A stretch of DNA of 19,796 bases from Elusimicrobiota bacterium (GTDB lineage Bacteria; CG03; SLGR01; JAGXOG01), in the NCBI GenBank assembly GCA_027858455.1, contig JAQICQ010000003.1:1-19796 (forward strand), in the 5' to 3' direction. A program made the position numbers and the translations under genes. Below are positions 1 through 7,883 of this stretch, piece after piece (the first letter of the stretch is position 1; each line of letters opens with the position of its first letter). Under the pieces are notes generated by a model. That model did no database searches, was not told where the DNA came from, and saw only the letters and a program-made list of their open reading frames with translations.

Positions 1-601
1 CTTTAAGAGGAATATCTCTGTCTGAACTTTCTTTTATCAATGGATAGTTGTTTTCCTGATGGATAGAAAAAGTATATTTTTTGCGGTCGCCCTTTAAGGC
101 AGCGGCGGTACCGTTTCCCTGATGAATATCGCAGTCGGCAATTAAAACTTTTTTATTTTTGCCTGTGATGTTTTTTGCTGCAATCGCCACATCGTTAAAA
201 ACGCAAAAACCTTCACCGTGATCGGGATAAGCATGATGAAACCCGCCGCCGATATGAACTGAAGCGCCTCCGGCAAGCGCGGCCTCGACAGCCATAACAG
301 AGCCTGCGCAGGCTAATGCCGAAGCTTCGGCAAGATCTTTTGAATAAGGCAGTTCTAATTTTATTTCATCCGCATGGCTGAGAGTGCCGTCAAGAATTTT
401 ACTTACATATTTAGAGGTATGTATTGTTTTTAAAAGTTCCGCATCCGGCATATACGGCGTTTTCATATCATCCCGGTTAATATATCCATTATTTAAAAGA
501 TACTCTTTTACTAATCGGTATTTTGAGGTAGGAAAAGGATGATTACCTATATCAACTTCATATTTTTCGGAATATATGATTTTTGGTTTGTAATATGACA
601 A
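1..601 (-). CDS. Histone deacetylase superfamily protein (3' end cut by window edge)
   Basis: About 200 residues of a zinc-dependent deacetylase of the arginase/HDAC fold are visible; family members run about 300-340 residues, so the C-terminal part lies beyond the left edge. Visible hallmarks are GGGFHHAYPDHGEGFCVFND, containing the His-His pair and the FND segment, and further on ADCDIHQGNGT, which matches the family D-x-D-x-H-x-G-N-G-T metal-binding block. Bacterial members deacetylate acetylpolyamines, acetoin-related or other acetylated small molecules; the substrate cannot be told here. No ATG is available. The frame is open back to the TAG stop of the upstream gene, so translation must start at a TTG (599-601, or 614-616), and neither has a clear Shine-Dalgarno sequence. 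The start is uncertain; the family assignment is firm. Confidence 0.88.
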   Translation of the reverse strand, partial: MSYYKPKIIYSEKYEVDIGNHPFPTSKYRLVKEYLLNNGYINRDDMKTPYMPDAELLKTIHTSKYVSKILDGTLSHADEIKLELPYSKDLAEASALACAGSVMAVEAALAGGASVHIGGGFHHAYPDHGEGFCVFNDVAIAAKNITGKNKKVLIADCDIHQGNGTAAALKGDRKKYTFSIHQENNYPLIKESSDRDIPLK

Positions 602-637
602 TTTGTAATCTAACAATAAATTGGAATTAAATAATTT

Positions 638-1267
638 CTACCAGGAATATTTTACTTTACCGCCTATGGTAATACCCAGGATACTGGCCACCTGCGGTGA
701 AGAAGTAGTTAAAAAACTTTTTATACCTACAAACCAGCTCCAGTTAGGGCTCATGGGAAATATTTCCACCCCTGCCAGCTGTTGAAAACCTAAAGCGGTA
801 CTTGCCGGTGACTTAACTTCCGCCCCCACTTTGCTGTCCGGATTTACCCGGTAATCCCCTCCGGGAATTTCCTTGTAAAAAACATTATAAAGGCCCACAC
901 CTCCGCCGACATAAAAATTTTCATATATTGTATATAAAAAATTTACAGTAAAAGGCATAACGGTAAGTTTTGCGTCAACGGTCTCGCCGGGCCGGTACTC
1001 AGCTGAATTTCTATCATCCCCTAAATCAGCTTTGGTAAAATTTTCTATTTGGTCCGTCCCATACATAAACCCGAGACCAAGTTCAATTCTCTTGTTCCCT
1101 TCTTCTCTCGTTCCGGTCACGGTAAGAGCCGGGCTCATTATTTTTCCTTTTTCAGACCCTGCCCCGATTCCCAGCCCAAGTTCTCCCCCGAGGTCCCAGT
1201 CTTCCCATGCTGCATTAGCTGCAGCCGAAACCAGAAAGACCAACAAAACCACAAAAGTTTTTTTCAT
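638..1267 (-). CDS. Outer-membrane beta-barrel protein
   Basis: A 209-residue protein. It starts with a classical Sec signal peptide: Met-Lys-Lys, a hydrophobic core rich in Val/Leu, and an A-N-A cleavage site after residue 19. The mature part alternates Gly-rich amphipathic strands (for example LGGELGLGIGAG and NFYVGGGVGLYNV) and ends in an aromatic residue (YSW), the usual C-terminal signature for BAM-dependent insertion. An 8-stranded OmpW/OmpA-like small barrel is likely; function is unknown. I chose the ATG at 1267 over an in-frame upstream start because it begins the signal peptide and has an AGGTG sequence about 9 nt upstream. An 84-bp gap separates it from the carbamoyltransferase unit, so it may have its own promoter, though I see no convincing one. 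It ends in TAG and the frame runs open into the HDAC gene. Confidence 0.8.
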   Translation of the reverse strand: MKKTFVVLLVFLVSAAANAAWEDWDLGGELGLGIGAGSEKGKIMSPALTVTGTREEGNKRIELGLGFMYGTDQIENFTKADLGDDRNSAEYRPGETVDAKLTVMPFTVNFLYTIYENFYVGGGVGLYNVFYKEIPGGDYRVNPDSKVGAEVKSPASTALGFQQLAGVEIFPMSPNWSWFVGIKSFLTTSSPQVASILGITIGGKVKYSW

Positions 1268-1351
1268 TTGAAAACACCTGCCCTGCACCGGAAATATCTA
1301 AACTTATTTGTCTTAGCCTTTTTGTAAATCCAAGCTTATGACACTATTGTA

Positions 1352-2254
1352 TCACTTCTTTAAAAGATACTCAAGTACCGCTTCCTGGCTGTGAAGCCGG
1401 TTTTCTGCCTGGTCGAATATTGCTGAATTAGGTCCGTCCATAACTTCGTCAGTCACTTCTTCTCCGCGGTTAGCCGGCAAACAATGCATAACTATGGCAT
1501 CCTTTTTTGCTTTTTCAAGAAGTGTTGAATTAACCTGAAAGCGTCCGAATTTTTCTCTTCTTTGTTCTTCTTCTTCTTCATCTCCCATACTAACCCACAC
1601 ATCGGTATATATCACATCGGCATCTTTAACGGCAACCGTGGGATCATTGGTTACATTAATATCTTTATTTTTTTCCTGCATTAGATTTAATATGCTTTTC
1701 TTTGGTTCAAAACCTTTCGGAGATGCCACTGTGAGCTTAAATCCAAATATGCCGGCGGCATTTATTATAGAATTACAGACGTTGTTCCCGTCGCCGATAA
1801 AAGCCACCTTTATATTATCATAATCATATCCTTTATGCTCGGTTATAGTCATGACATCGCCTAACCCCTGACAGGGATGAAGCAAGTCGGTAAGTCCGTT
1901 AATTACCGGAACGGAAGATGCTGCGGCAAGATCTAAAACATCCCGGTGCGAAAATGTTCTTATCATTACGGCATCAACATATCTGGACAAGGTTTTTGCG
2001 GTATCGCCCATCGTCTCCCCACGGGAAAGCTGGAGCGCGTTACTCCCCAGATACAAAGCATCGCCTTTAAGTTTCTGCATGGCTACATGGAAAGAAACAT
2101 TAGTCCTTGTGGAAGGTTTGGTAAATATCATGGCCAGGATTTTTCCCGGTTTAATTTTAGGTTTTTTGCCATTTTTAAGCTCTATAGCCCTTCTTACCAA
2201 TCCTACCAGGCTCTCTTTATTATAATCCCTTAAATCCAGAAAATGTTTTGTCAT
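1352..2254 (-). CDS. argF: Ornithine carbamoyltransferase
   Basis: A 300-residue member of the aspartate/ornithine carbamoyltransferase family, catalysing carbamoyl phosphate + ornithine to citrulline + phosphate, or the reverse in catabolism. Visible motifs are the carbamoyl-phosphate loop STRT (48-51), HPCQ (126-129), the ornithine-specific DVWVSMG (218-224) and HCLP (257-260). The SMG loop and length favour true ornithine specificity over the two neighbouring paralogues. Oddities: the usual STRTR-SFE block reads STRTN-VSFH, so a normally basic residue is Asn (52) and a normally acidic one is His (55). It is the last gene of the unit, 3 bp downstream of the PLP enzyme and close to carbamate kinase, which suggests citrulline phosphorolysis for ATP at least as much as arginine synthesis. 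No arginine deiminase is seen. Confidence 0.9.
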   Translation of the reverse strand: MTKHFLDLRDYNKESLVGLVRRAIELKNGKKPKIKPGKILAMIFTKPSTRTNVSFHVAMQKLKGDALYLGSNALQLSRGETMGDTAKTLSRYVDAVMIRTFSHRDVLDLAAASSVPVINGLTDLLHPCQGLGDVMTITEHKGYDYDNIKVAFIGDGNNVCNSIINAAGIFGFKLTVASPKGFEPKKSILNLMQEKNKDINVTNDPTVAVKDADVIYTDVWVSMGDEEEEEQRREKFGRFQVNSTLLEKAKKDAIVMHCLPANRGEEVTDEVMDGPNSAIFDQAENRLHSQEAVLEYLLKK

Positions 2255-2257
2255 AAA

Positions 2258-3463
2258 TTAATCTTTCTCTTTTAATACTGCATCCACATCTTTTAAGCCG
2301 TTCCCGGTTAAAAGACATACCGCCGGTTCTCTTATATCATCAAGGCCGCCCGAAGCGGCAAGCTCGCGGAGGCCGGCAACACTGGTCACACCTGCGGGTT
2401 CCGCAAATACTCCGGTTGAGGCCGCCACATATTTAATATTCTTTATTATATCGTTATCATCAACCCGTACTGCTTTACCTCCGGTTTCTAAAACAGCGCG
2501 AACCGCAGCTATACCGTCGCGGGGCAAATCTACCGATATTGAATCCGCAACAGTCGTTGCGGATATAGATTCAAGTTTAATTTCTGAAGGATCTATATCT
2601 CTATCCGAAATTTTTTCTGTAGTTCTTGTTACTGCATCTGATTTAGAGCTCTGGACGGCTATAAGCTCAGGAATACGGCTGATAAGTCCCAGTTCTTTTA
2701 AGTCCCTAAAACCTTTCCATACACCGCTTATAATATTTCCGTCACCGACCGGGACAAATACCGACCCGGGCGCTTTAAATCCCAGCTGCTCCCATATCTC
2801 GTAAGATACAGATTTTTTTCCTTCCCTTGTAAAAGGGTTATATCCGGTATTTCTGTTAAAGCAACCGGTCTCACCTGATTCCTTTACACACAGGTCATAC
2901 GCTTTATCATAATTGCCGTCTATAATTCTTACATCGGCGCCATATACTCTCAGCTGAGCTATCTTTGCCCTGGGAGCAGTTTTAGGAACATAGATTATAA
3001 CATCAATGCCCGATGCAGCGCCCATACATGCCCAGGAACAACCCGCGTTTCCGGTTGAAGCGGCCGATACTACAGAGAGACCTTTTTCAGCGGCCACGGC
3101 CATAACTACAGAACTTGCCCTGTCTTTAAAAGAACCCGAAGGCAGGCGTGTATCGTCTTTTATATATACTTCGTCCATGCCGGAATCTTCCCGGAGCTTA
3201 CTGAAAGGATAGAGGGGGGTAAGCGACATATCCAGGGGCGGTATATATTTTATATCATTGAATGGAAAGAGAGGTTTATATCTCCATACTGTTTTATCCG
3301 TATTTTCTTTAAGCGACTCTACCGAAAAAACTTTCCCTATTGCTTTATAATCATACTCCGCATCTATATTACTGCCGCAGTCAGTACAAATATAGCCGGA
3401 ATAATCTTTTTTGTACTCCTTGCCGCAGGAGAGGCATTTAAACCCGGACAGAAAATTAGACAT
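2258..3463 (-). CDS. thrC: Threonine synthase-like PLP enzyme with N-terminal zinc ribbon
   Basis: A 401-residue fold-type II PLP enzyme. A CxxC-x12-CxxC zinc ribbon (Cys10, 13, 26, 29) precedes the catalytic domain, as in many bacterial and archaeal threonine synthases. The Schiff-base lysine is K113 in PSGSFKDRAS, the phosphate-contacting STGNAG lies at 136-141, and a Gly-rich PVGDGNIISG follows at 238-247. Family chemistry is beta-elimination or replacement; classical ThrC converts O-phosphohomoserine to threonine. It lies 3 bp from both carbamate kinase and ornithine carbamoyltransferase and far from any visible homoserine gene. In the comparable E. coli neighbourhood the PLP enzyme is YgeX, a 2,3-diaminopropionate ammonia-lyase. 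So it may be a true ThrC or a pathway lyase; the fold is certain, the substrate is not. Confidence 0.8.
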   Translation of the reverse strand: MSNFLSGFKCLSCGKEYKKDYSGYICTDCGSNIDAEYDYKAIGKVFSVESLKENTDKTVWRYKPLFPFNDIKYIPPLDMSLTPLYPFSKLREDSGMDEVYIKDDTRLPSGSFKDRASSVVMAVAAEKGLSVVSAASTGNAGCSWACMGAASGIDVIIYVPKTAPRAKIAQLRVYGADVRIIDGNYDKAYDLCVKESGETGCFNRNTGYNPFTREGKKSVSYEIWEQLGFKAPGSVFVPVGDGNIISGVWKGFRDLKELGLISRIPELIAVQSSKSDAVTRTTEKISDRDIDPSEIKLESISATTVADSISVDLPRDGIAAVRAVLETGGKAVRVDDNDIIKNIKYVAASTGVFAEPAGVTSVAGLRELAASGGLDDIREPAVCLLTGNGLKDVDAVLKEKD

Positions 3464-3466
3464 AAT

Positions 3467-4411
3467 TTACGGAGTTATTATAGTTCCGTTCTTGCCCTCA
3501 AGGCTGTCTGTAATAGCCTCCGGCGAAGTAATTATGGCTTTCTTCCCACCGTTTTCAAGATATCTTATGGCGGATTTCATTTTAGGAAGCATGCTGCCGG
3601 GCGCAAAATGGCCTTCCTTTATATATTTTTTAGCCGTAGCAACATCAATAGAGTCCAGATCTTCCTGCTGGGGCTTGCCAAAATTCAAGCATACTTTATC
3701 CACAGCGGTTGAGACCAGAAATAAATCAGCCTTGATAGTTGTAGCCAAAAGTGAAGATGCGGCATCTTTATCAATAACTGCTTCTATTCCCGCAATTATA
3801 CCGTCTTCTCTTTTATAAACAGGAATTCCGCCGCCTCCTACTGCAATTACAGTATATCCGTTTTTAGCGAGAAGCTCTATAGCTCCTTCCTCTATTATTT
3901 TTTTAGGTATAGGAGAGGGGACTACCCTTCTGTAGCCGCGGCCTGCGTCTTCCACTACATCCCAGCCATCCTCGGATTTTCTCCTGTCTGCTTCGTCCTT
4001 ATCCATAAAAGAGCCTATCGGTTTGGAAGGATTTTTAAATGCATCATCGGACTTATCCACAAGAACCCGCGTAACAATTGTTGCAGCTTCACGATTAATG
4101 TTTCTCCGGTTAAACTCATTTTTAAGAACCTGCTGAAAGATGTATCCTATTGCCCCTTGAGTGTCTGCGCCGCATGAATCCAGAGGTACACGATGAATAT
4201 TTTCATGCTCCTCTCCGAGTTCCGAACGGCGAAGTATAAACCCTACCTGAGGGCCGTTACCGTGAGTAATAATTACATCCCACCCTTTTTCAATCATTCC
4301 GGTTATATGCTTTACCGTTTCAACTACGGCATCATACTGATCCGGTATGGACTGGTGGTCCTTATCCTTTACTAAAGAGTTTCCTCCTACTGCAACAACT
4401 GCTAATGGCAT
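3467..4411 (-). CDS. arcC: Carbamate kinase
   Basis: A 314-residue, full-length member of the amino-acid kinase superfamily. It makes ATP from carbamoyl phosphate and ADP, leaving carbamate that falls apart to ammonia and CO2. Diagnostic parts are the N-terminal AVGGNSL, THGNGPQVG, the carbamate-kinase-specific GYRRVVPSPIP, the AVGGGGIPV segment and the C-terminal HFAPGSMLPK. The start is ATG at 4411, 20 bp after the stop of the second carbamoyltransferase, and the stop is 3 bp before the PLP enzyme start, so these are co-transcribed. Its position among three carbamoyltransferases points to a catabolic role: it is the energy-yielding exit for carbamoyl groups stripped from ureido compounds and/or citrulline. 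Confidence 0.96.
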   Translation of the reverse strand: MPLAVVAVGGNSLVKDKDHQSIPDQYDAVVETVKHITGMIEKGWDVIITHGNGPQVGFILRRSELGEEHENIHRVPLDSCGADTQGAIGYIFQQVLKNEFNRRNINREAATIVTRVLVDKSDDAFKNPSKPIGSFMDKDEADRRKSEDGWDVVEDAGRGYRRVVPSPIPKKIIEEGAIELLAKNGYTVIAVGGGGIPVYKREDGIIAGIEAVIDKDAASSLLATTIKADLFLVSTAVDKVCLNFGKPQQEDLDSIDVATAKKYIKEGHFAPGSMLPKMKSAIRYLENGGKKAIITSPEAITDSLEGKNGTIITP

Positions 4412-4431
4412 ATTATTTTATTCCTCCGTAT

Positions 4432-5454
4432 TTATTCTCCCATAGTCAGAGCCATTACGGCTTTCTGAACATGTAATCTGTTTTCTGCTATATCTAATAT
4501 AATAGATCTGTCTCCGGAAGCTACTTCGTCTGTAACTTCATGGCCTCTGTCTACAGGCATTGGATGAGAAAAAAGACCGTTATTACTTCTTTTCATCTTT
4601 TCTTCATCGCAAATCCAGTCTGTATATTTAAGCGCTTTTTTTATCTCGTCCTGCTTCTGGAACTCTCCGCCGGAATAGGCCTCTGTGCTCATCCAGTTTC
4701 TTGAATAAACTACATCGGCGTTATCGTAAGTTTCTGCCGGATCATTTGAGAGTTCAAACTCGGTGCCGTTTTCAGCGCAGTTCTTTTTTGTCCACTCTAT
4801 AACTTCTTCGTCCAGTTCATATCCTTTAGGATGTGCAACCCTGACGTTCATTCCCATTCTTGAATTTATCAGCATACTCTCCTGAACGGAACAGTGAGAA
4901 CGAGAAAGGGCGCCGTGGCCCCAGACATGAGTTATGGTCTTTCCTTTGAGGTCTTTTCCAAGATGTTTACGGTATCCCATAACATCCGCAAGCCCCTGGC
5001 ATGGATGAAATCTGTCGTGCGCCATACTTATTATCGGAATATCAGAGTATTTAGCATATTCTCTCAACAATGCATCGCCCTGACCGTATTCGGCTATCTT
5101 GTCTTCAAGAATTCTTATTCCCAGACCGACTCCGTAACGCGACATAACACCGGCGGCATCTTCAACAATTTCACCGGCTGAATCTTTGGTCTTAAGCCTC
5201 ATGGCCGAGGGTTCAAGAAAAAGAGCGTGCCCTCCGAGTTCGGTAGCTGCAATTTCAAATGACTGTCTTGTTCTTACCGATGAATTATAGAAAAACATCA
5301 GAAAACTCTTGTAGTCCAATGTTCCTGTAAACTCCGGTGAGAACCGTTTTTTCTGCATCTCTTCGGCAAGCTCTATTGCCTCCAATAATTCCTCTCTTGA
5401 CCAATCCTGTGTTGTAATCAGGTCTTTACCAAAATATTTTGATTTACCTTCCAT
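4432..5454 (-). CDS. Carbamoyltransferase of unknown substrate, HPMP variant
   Basis: A 340-residue transcarbamoylase paralogue. Carbamoyl-phosphate loop SVRTR is at 59-63 and HPCQ at 150-153. The acceptor-binding region differs from ornithine carbamoyltransferase: there is no DxxxSMG but SRNWMS (251-256), and the HCLP motif is replaced by HPMP (297-300) followed by VDRG. The C-terminal AENRLHVQKAVM resembles acetylornithine carbamoyltransferases, as does the overall length. The closest functional groups I can suggest are the acetyl-/succinylornithine carbamoyltransferases and YgeW-like proteins. A role in transferring or removing a carbamoyl group from a ureido acid is inferred from the neighbouring YgeW-like gene (28 bp upstream) and carbamate kinase (20 bp downstream). 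The substrate cannot be read from sequence alone. Confidence 0.82.
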   Translation of the reverse strand: MEGKSKYFGKDLITTQDWSREELLEAIELAEEMQKKRFSPEFTGTLDYKSFLMFFYNSSVRTRQSFEIAATELGGHALFLEPSAMRLKTKDSAGEIVEDAAGVMSRYGVGLGIRILEDKIAEYGQGDALLREYAKYSDIPIISMAHDRFHPCQGLADVMGYRKHLGKDLKGKTITHVWGHGALSRSHCSVQESMLINSRMGMNVRVAHPKGYELDEEVIEWTKKNCAENGTEFELSNDPAETYDNADVVYSRNWMSTEAYSGGEFQKQDEIKKALKYTDWICDEEKMKRSNNGLFSHPMPVDRGHEVTDEVASGDRSIILDIAENRLHVQKAVMALTMGE

Positions 5455-5482
5455 ATATCCTCCTAATTCTTTTAGTCTTATT

Positions 5483-6562
5483 TTACAGACGGCCGCCCAT
5501 AAGCAAAGCCATTATAGCCTTGTGAGCATGCAACCTGTTTTCTGCTTCGTCAATTACCACCGACTGCGGACCGTCAATAACTTCATCAGTTACTTCCTGA
5601 CCTCTGTCTGCCGGAAGACAGTGCATGTAAACACCGTTTTTATTGACCTTATCCATCTGTTTCTGAGTAGTCATCCAGCCTTTTGCAAGCTCATTTACGC
5701 GCCTAGCTTCATCATGGTCCTGATCTTTGATTTTTTTACCTGTTTCTTCATCGTAGTAATTAAAACAAGTGTGAGATCCCCAGGATTTCGGATAAACTAT
5801 GTCGGCGCCTTCAAAACCTTCATCAAAATCATTGGTTATTTTAAAAGATCCGTCATATTGACCGGCGTTAGCCTTGCATTTTTCAATAACAGTAGGATCA
5901 AGGTCGTAACCTTCAGGGTGGGCTAACGTTACATCCATCCCCATAAGGGTGGACGCAAGTATTACACTCTGCGGGACTGCGCGCGGTTTTTCAATAGAGC
6001 CGGAATAAGCAAAAGACATAGTAAGTTTTTTGCCCTTAAATGAACCGAATTTTTCTTTAATTGTCATTAAATCCGCAAGAGCCTGGCACGGATGATATTT
6101 ATCGCTTTCCATATTAATAATAGGACAATCCGCGTAATACGCAAATTCTTTTATAGTTTCATCCGAAAAACCGTAATTCCAACCGGACGGAGGTCCGTAC
6201 ATTCTTATAGCTATTGCGTCACCTACTCTGCTGAGCATTCTTGCTACATCAGAAATTCTTTCGGTTTCGTAAGGTATATCAAAACCTTTTCTTGCGGGAG
6301 TATAAGTTTTTCCGGGTTCTAAAGAACTGTGAATTCCGCCTAACTGCTGAATCCCGGCGTCAAAAGTACTTCTTGTGCGCAGCGACTGATTAAAAAACAT
6401 TGTAAATAAAGTTTTTGATTTAAGGATATCTGTAGTATCTTGGCCTAAAGCAAATCTACGCTTTAATTCAAAGCCGATATCCATTAAAGTTTTCCACTCT
6501 TCCCGGGAATAATCAAGTTCCGGTTCTATCCAATCTCTTCCTAAAAAATTACTTGTTTTCAT
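5483..6562 (-). CDS. ygeW: YgeW-like knotted carbamoyltransferase
   Basis: A 359-residue transcarbamoylase. Motifs: SLRTR (60-64), HPCQ (157-160), HCLP (314-317). From memory of E. coli YgeW, shared features are the long insertion after the carbamoyl-phosphate loop, the FAYSGSIEKPRAVPQ segment (184-198; YgeW has AYSPSYGKP..VPQ), LAHPEGYDLDP and ADIVYPKSW (253-261). The KSWG and AENRLH parts also resemble acetylornithine carbamoyltransferase, so it may sit between the two families. YgeW is a knotted transcarbamoylase linked to purine/ureide breakdown in anaerobes. It is the first gene of its unit, with a strong AGAGGAGG ribosome site about 6 nt before ATG 6562 and a good promoter upstream. YgeW-type is my best call; an arginine-pathway role is the alternative. 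Confidence 0.78.
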   Translation of the reverse strand: MKTSNFLGRDWIEPELDYSREEWKTLMDIGFELKRRFALGQDTTDILKSKTLFTMFFNQSLRTRSTFDAGIQQLGGIHSSLEPGKTYTPARKGFDIPYETERISDVARMLSRVGDAIAIRMYGPPSGWNYGFSDETIKEFAYYADCPIINMESDKYHPCQALADLMTIKEKFGSFKGKKLTMSFAYSGSIEKPRAVPQSVILASTLMGMDVTLAHPEGYDLDPTVIEKCKANAGQYDGSFKITNDFDEGFEGADIVYPKSWGSHTCFNYYDEETGKKIKDQDHDEARRVNELAKGWMTTQKQMDKVNKNGVYMHCLPADRGQEVTDEVIDGPQSVVIDEAENRLHAHKAIMALLMGGRL

Positions 6563-6568
6563 CTAAAA

Positions 6569-6651
6569 CCTCCTCTTTTAGATATTCCTTATTACTTAAT
6601 CTCTACTATAAACAATTTTAGAATACTACTTATTTTTTAGTTCTGTGTCAA
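6569..6651 (-). promoter_or_regulatory. Promoter and strong ribosome site for the carbamoyltransferase unit
   Basis: On the minus strand a consensus -35 TTGACA (6646-6651) is followed after exactly 17 nt by TAGTAT (6623-6628), a 4/6 match to the -10 box; transcription would start near 6616. The leader of about 50 nt ends in an AGGAGG Shine-Dalgarno sequence (6569-6574) directly before the YgeW-like start. The 103-bp gap from the preceding lipoprotein stop is the largest inside the catabolic block and supports a separate transcription start. I see no operator palindrome. Confidence 0.6.
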
Positions 6652-6665
6652 TTATTTTATGCTAT

Positions 6666-7883
6666 TTACTCAACACTTATCTTTTTAATCGCGCTGTATG
6701 CCCTGCCGCCGGACCAGCTTTGGGCAACTGCTCTGATATGATAGTTTCCCGCAGGCAAACCCTCTCTGTTAAATGTCTGTTCATAGGGAGGCGCGTCAAT
6801 ATAGTACCCGATTTTCTGCCAGCCGTTCTCACCTTTAAGTTCCAGCCATGTCCCGGTTATATCTTTGCCATATGCTGCGACCGAAACTAAATATTTTTGT
6901 TTTGCTGTCGGATGATTTTTTATAGTATTTATTTCTATTGAAAGCTCGGTCGGCGCGCCGTTAACTGTTTTTAAAGCCAGCGCCGGCTCAAAATATTTTA
7001 TCATTTTATACTCGTTCTCAATTACTATATATGAATTTTCCCGATCGTTGGAACCTATTCCTCCGGCTAATATCGGCGCAGTTTCGGTGCTTTGCAGCTC
7101 TTTGGATTCAGTCCACAGGTGAATATATACGGCTCCGTCGCCGTCCGGAATTTTTTCTTTCTCGGTTTTTACCCAGAACCACCTGCTTTCGGAAATATCT
7201 TCAAATGCGCTGGACCCGGCACCTTCACGGGGTATACTGTCGTTGGATACAAGAATCTCCCCTTCGGGTCTTTTCTCTTTGCTCTTAGATATGCCTATCA
7301 TTATATTGTAGCGACCAACGGAAGTCCCGTAGGGGCGGCCAACGGAAATTTCCGACACCTCACTTAATGCTTCTCTTATAATAAGTTTAATATCTTTAAC
7401 TATGTCTTCATTTACTTTACCGGCAAGTAATGAAACTAAAATATCAGGGGTTTTGCTGTCTATTCCGTTTCGGAGATTATCTCTTATCTCCTCTAAAGAC
7501 TCATTAGAAATTTTGTCTTGCAAAATTTCTATTATCTTCTGCCCGGCATCACTGTATAGCGCTACAGCGGTTGCTTTTTTAATCTGTTCATTTGTTTTTG
7601 ACCTACCCAGCCTTGCTCCCATATATAAAGAAGTATATTTTTCTTGCGGCAGAGCAATTTTAGAAATCCAGCCATGACCATTTCCCACATACCAATTGCC
7701 TGTCCAGCCGCCATTTGCAAAAAGAGTAAACTCTCCGGGCGTGGGCAGCTCCCCTATAAATTTTATTTGCGGAGCGCCTGAGTTATCTTTACTCCCGGCA
7801 TAACTCTTATAACATCCAGCCGAAACAGTTAAGATAACAACAGCCAATATCGGATAGAACAACTTTTTATTTAAGAGTATCAC
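6666..7883 (-). CDS. Exported lipoprotein of unknown function
   Basis: A 405-residue protein I do not recognise. The N terminus is a lipoprotein signal: two Lys, a hydrophobic stretch, then the lipobox V-S-A-G-C with the lipidated Cys at 24. The residue after it is Tyr, not Asp, so outer-membrane retention would be expected by the E. coli rule. The N-terminal third is Gly/Trp-rich beta (FANGGWTGNWYVGNGHGWIS). A helical stretch at about 95-175 follows, then more beta. The last ~100 residues look like an Ig-like or Y_Y_Y-type sandwich ending in GLPAGNYHIRAVAQSWSGG. The start is GTG 7883, overlapping the YgeY stop by 17 bp, with AGAGG about 8 nt upstream, so it is translationally coupled to ygeY. 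A substrate-binding or surface role for the pathway is only a guess. Confidence 0.75.
   Translation of the reverse strand: MILLNKKLFYPILAVVILTVSAGCYKSYAGSKDNSGAPQIKFIGELPTPGEFTLFANGGWTGNWYVGNGHGWISKIALPQEKYTSLYMGARLGRSKTNEQIKKATAVALYSDAGQKIIEILQDKISNESLEEIRDNLRNGIDSKTPDILVSLLAGKVNEDIVKDIKLIIREALSEVSEISVGRPYGTSVGRYNIMIGISKSKEKRPEGEILVSNDSIPREGAGSSAFEDISESRWFWVKTEKEKIPDGDGAVYIHLWTESKELQSTETAPILAGGIGSNDRENSYIVIENEYKMIKYFEPALALKTVNGAPTELSIEINTIKNHPTAKQKYLVSVAAYGKDITGTWLELKGENGWQKIGYYIDAPPYEQTFNREGLPAGNYHIRAVAQSWSGGRAYSAIKKISVE

Noticed and set aside
1339..1354. Short hairpin over the argF stop codon (TGATAC-AATA-GTGTCA) as a terminator
   Set aside because: Only 6 bp with a wobble pair and no run of T after it on the minus strand.
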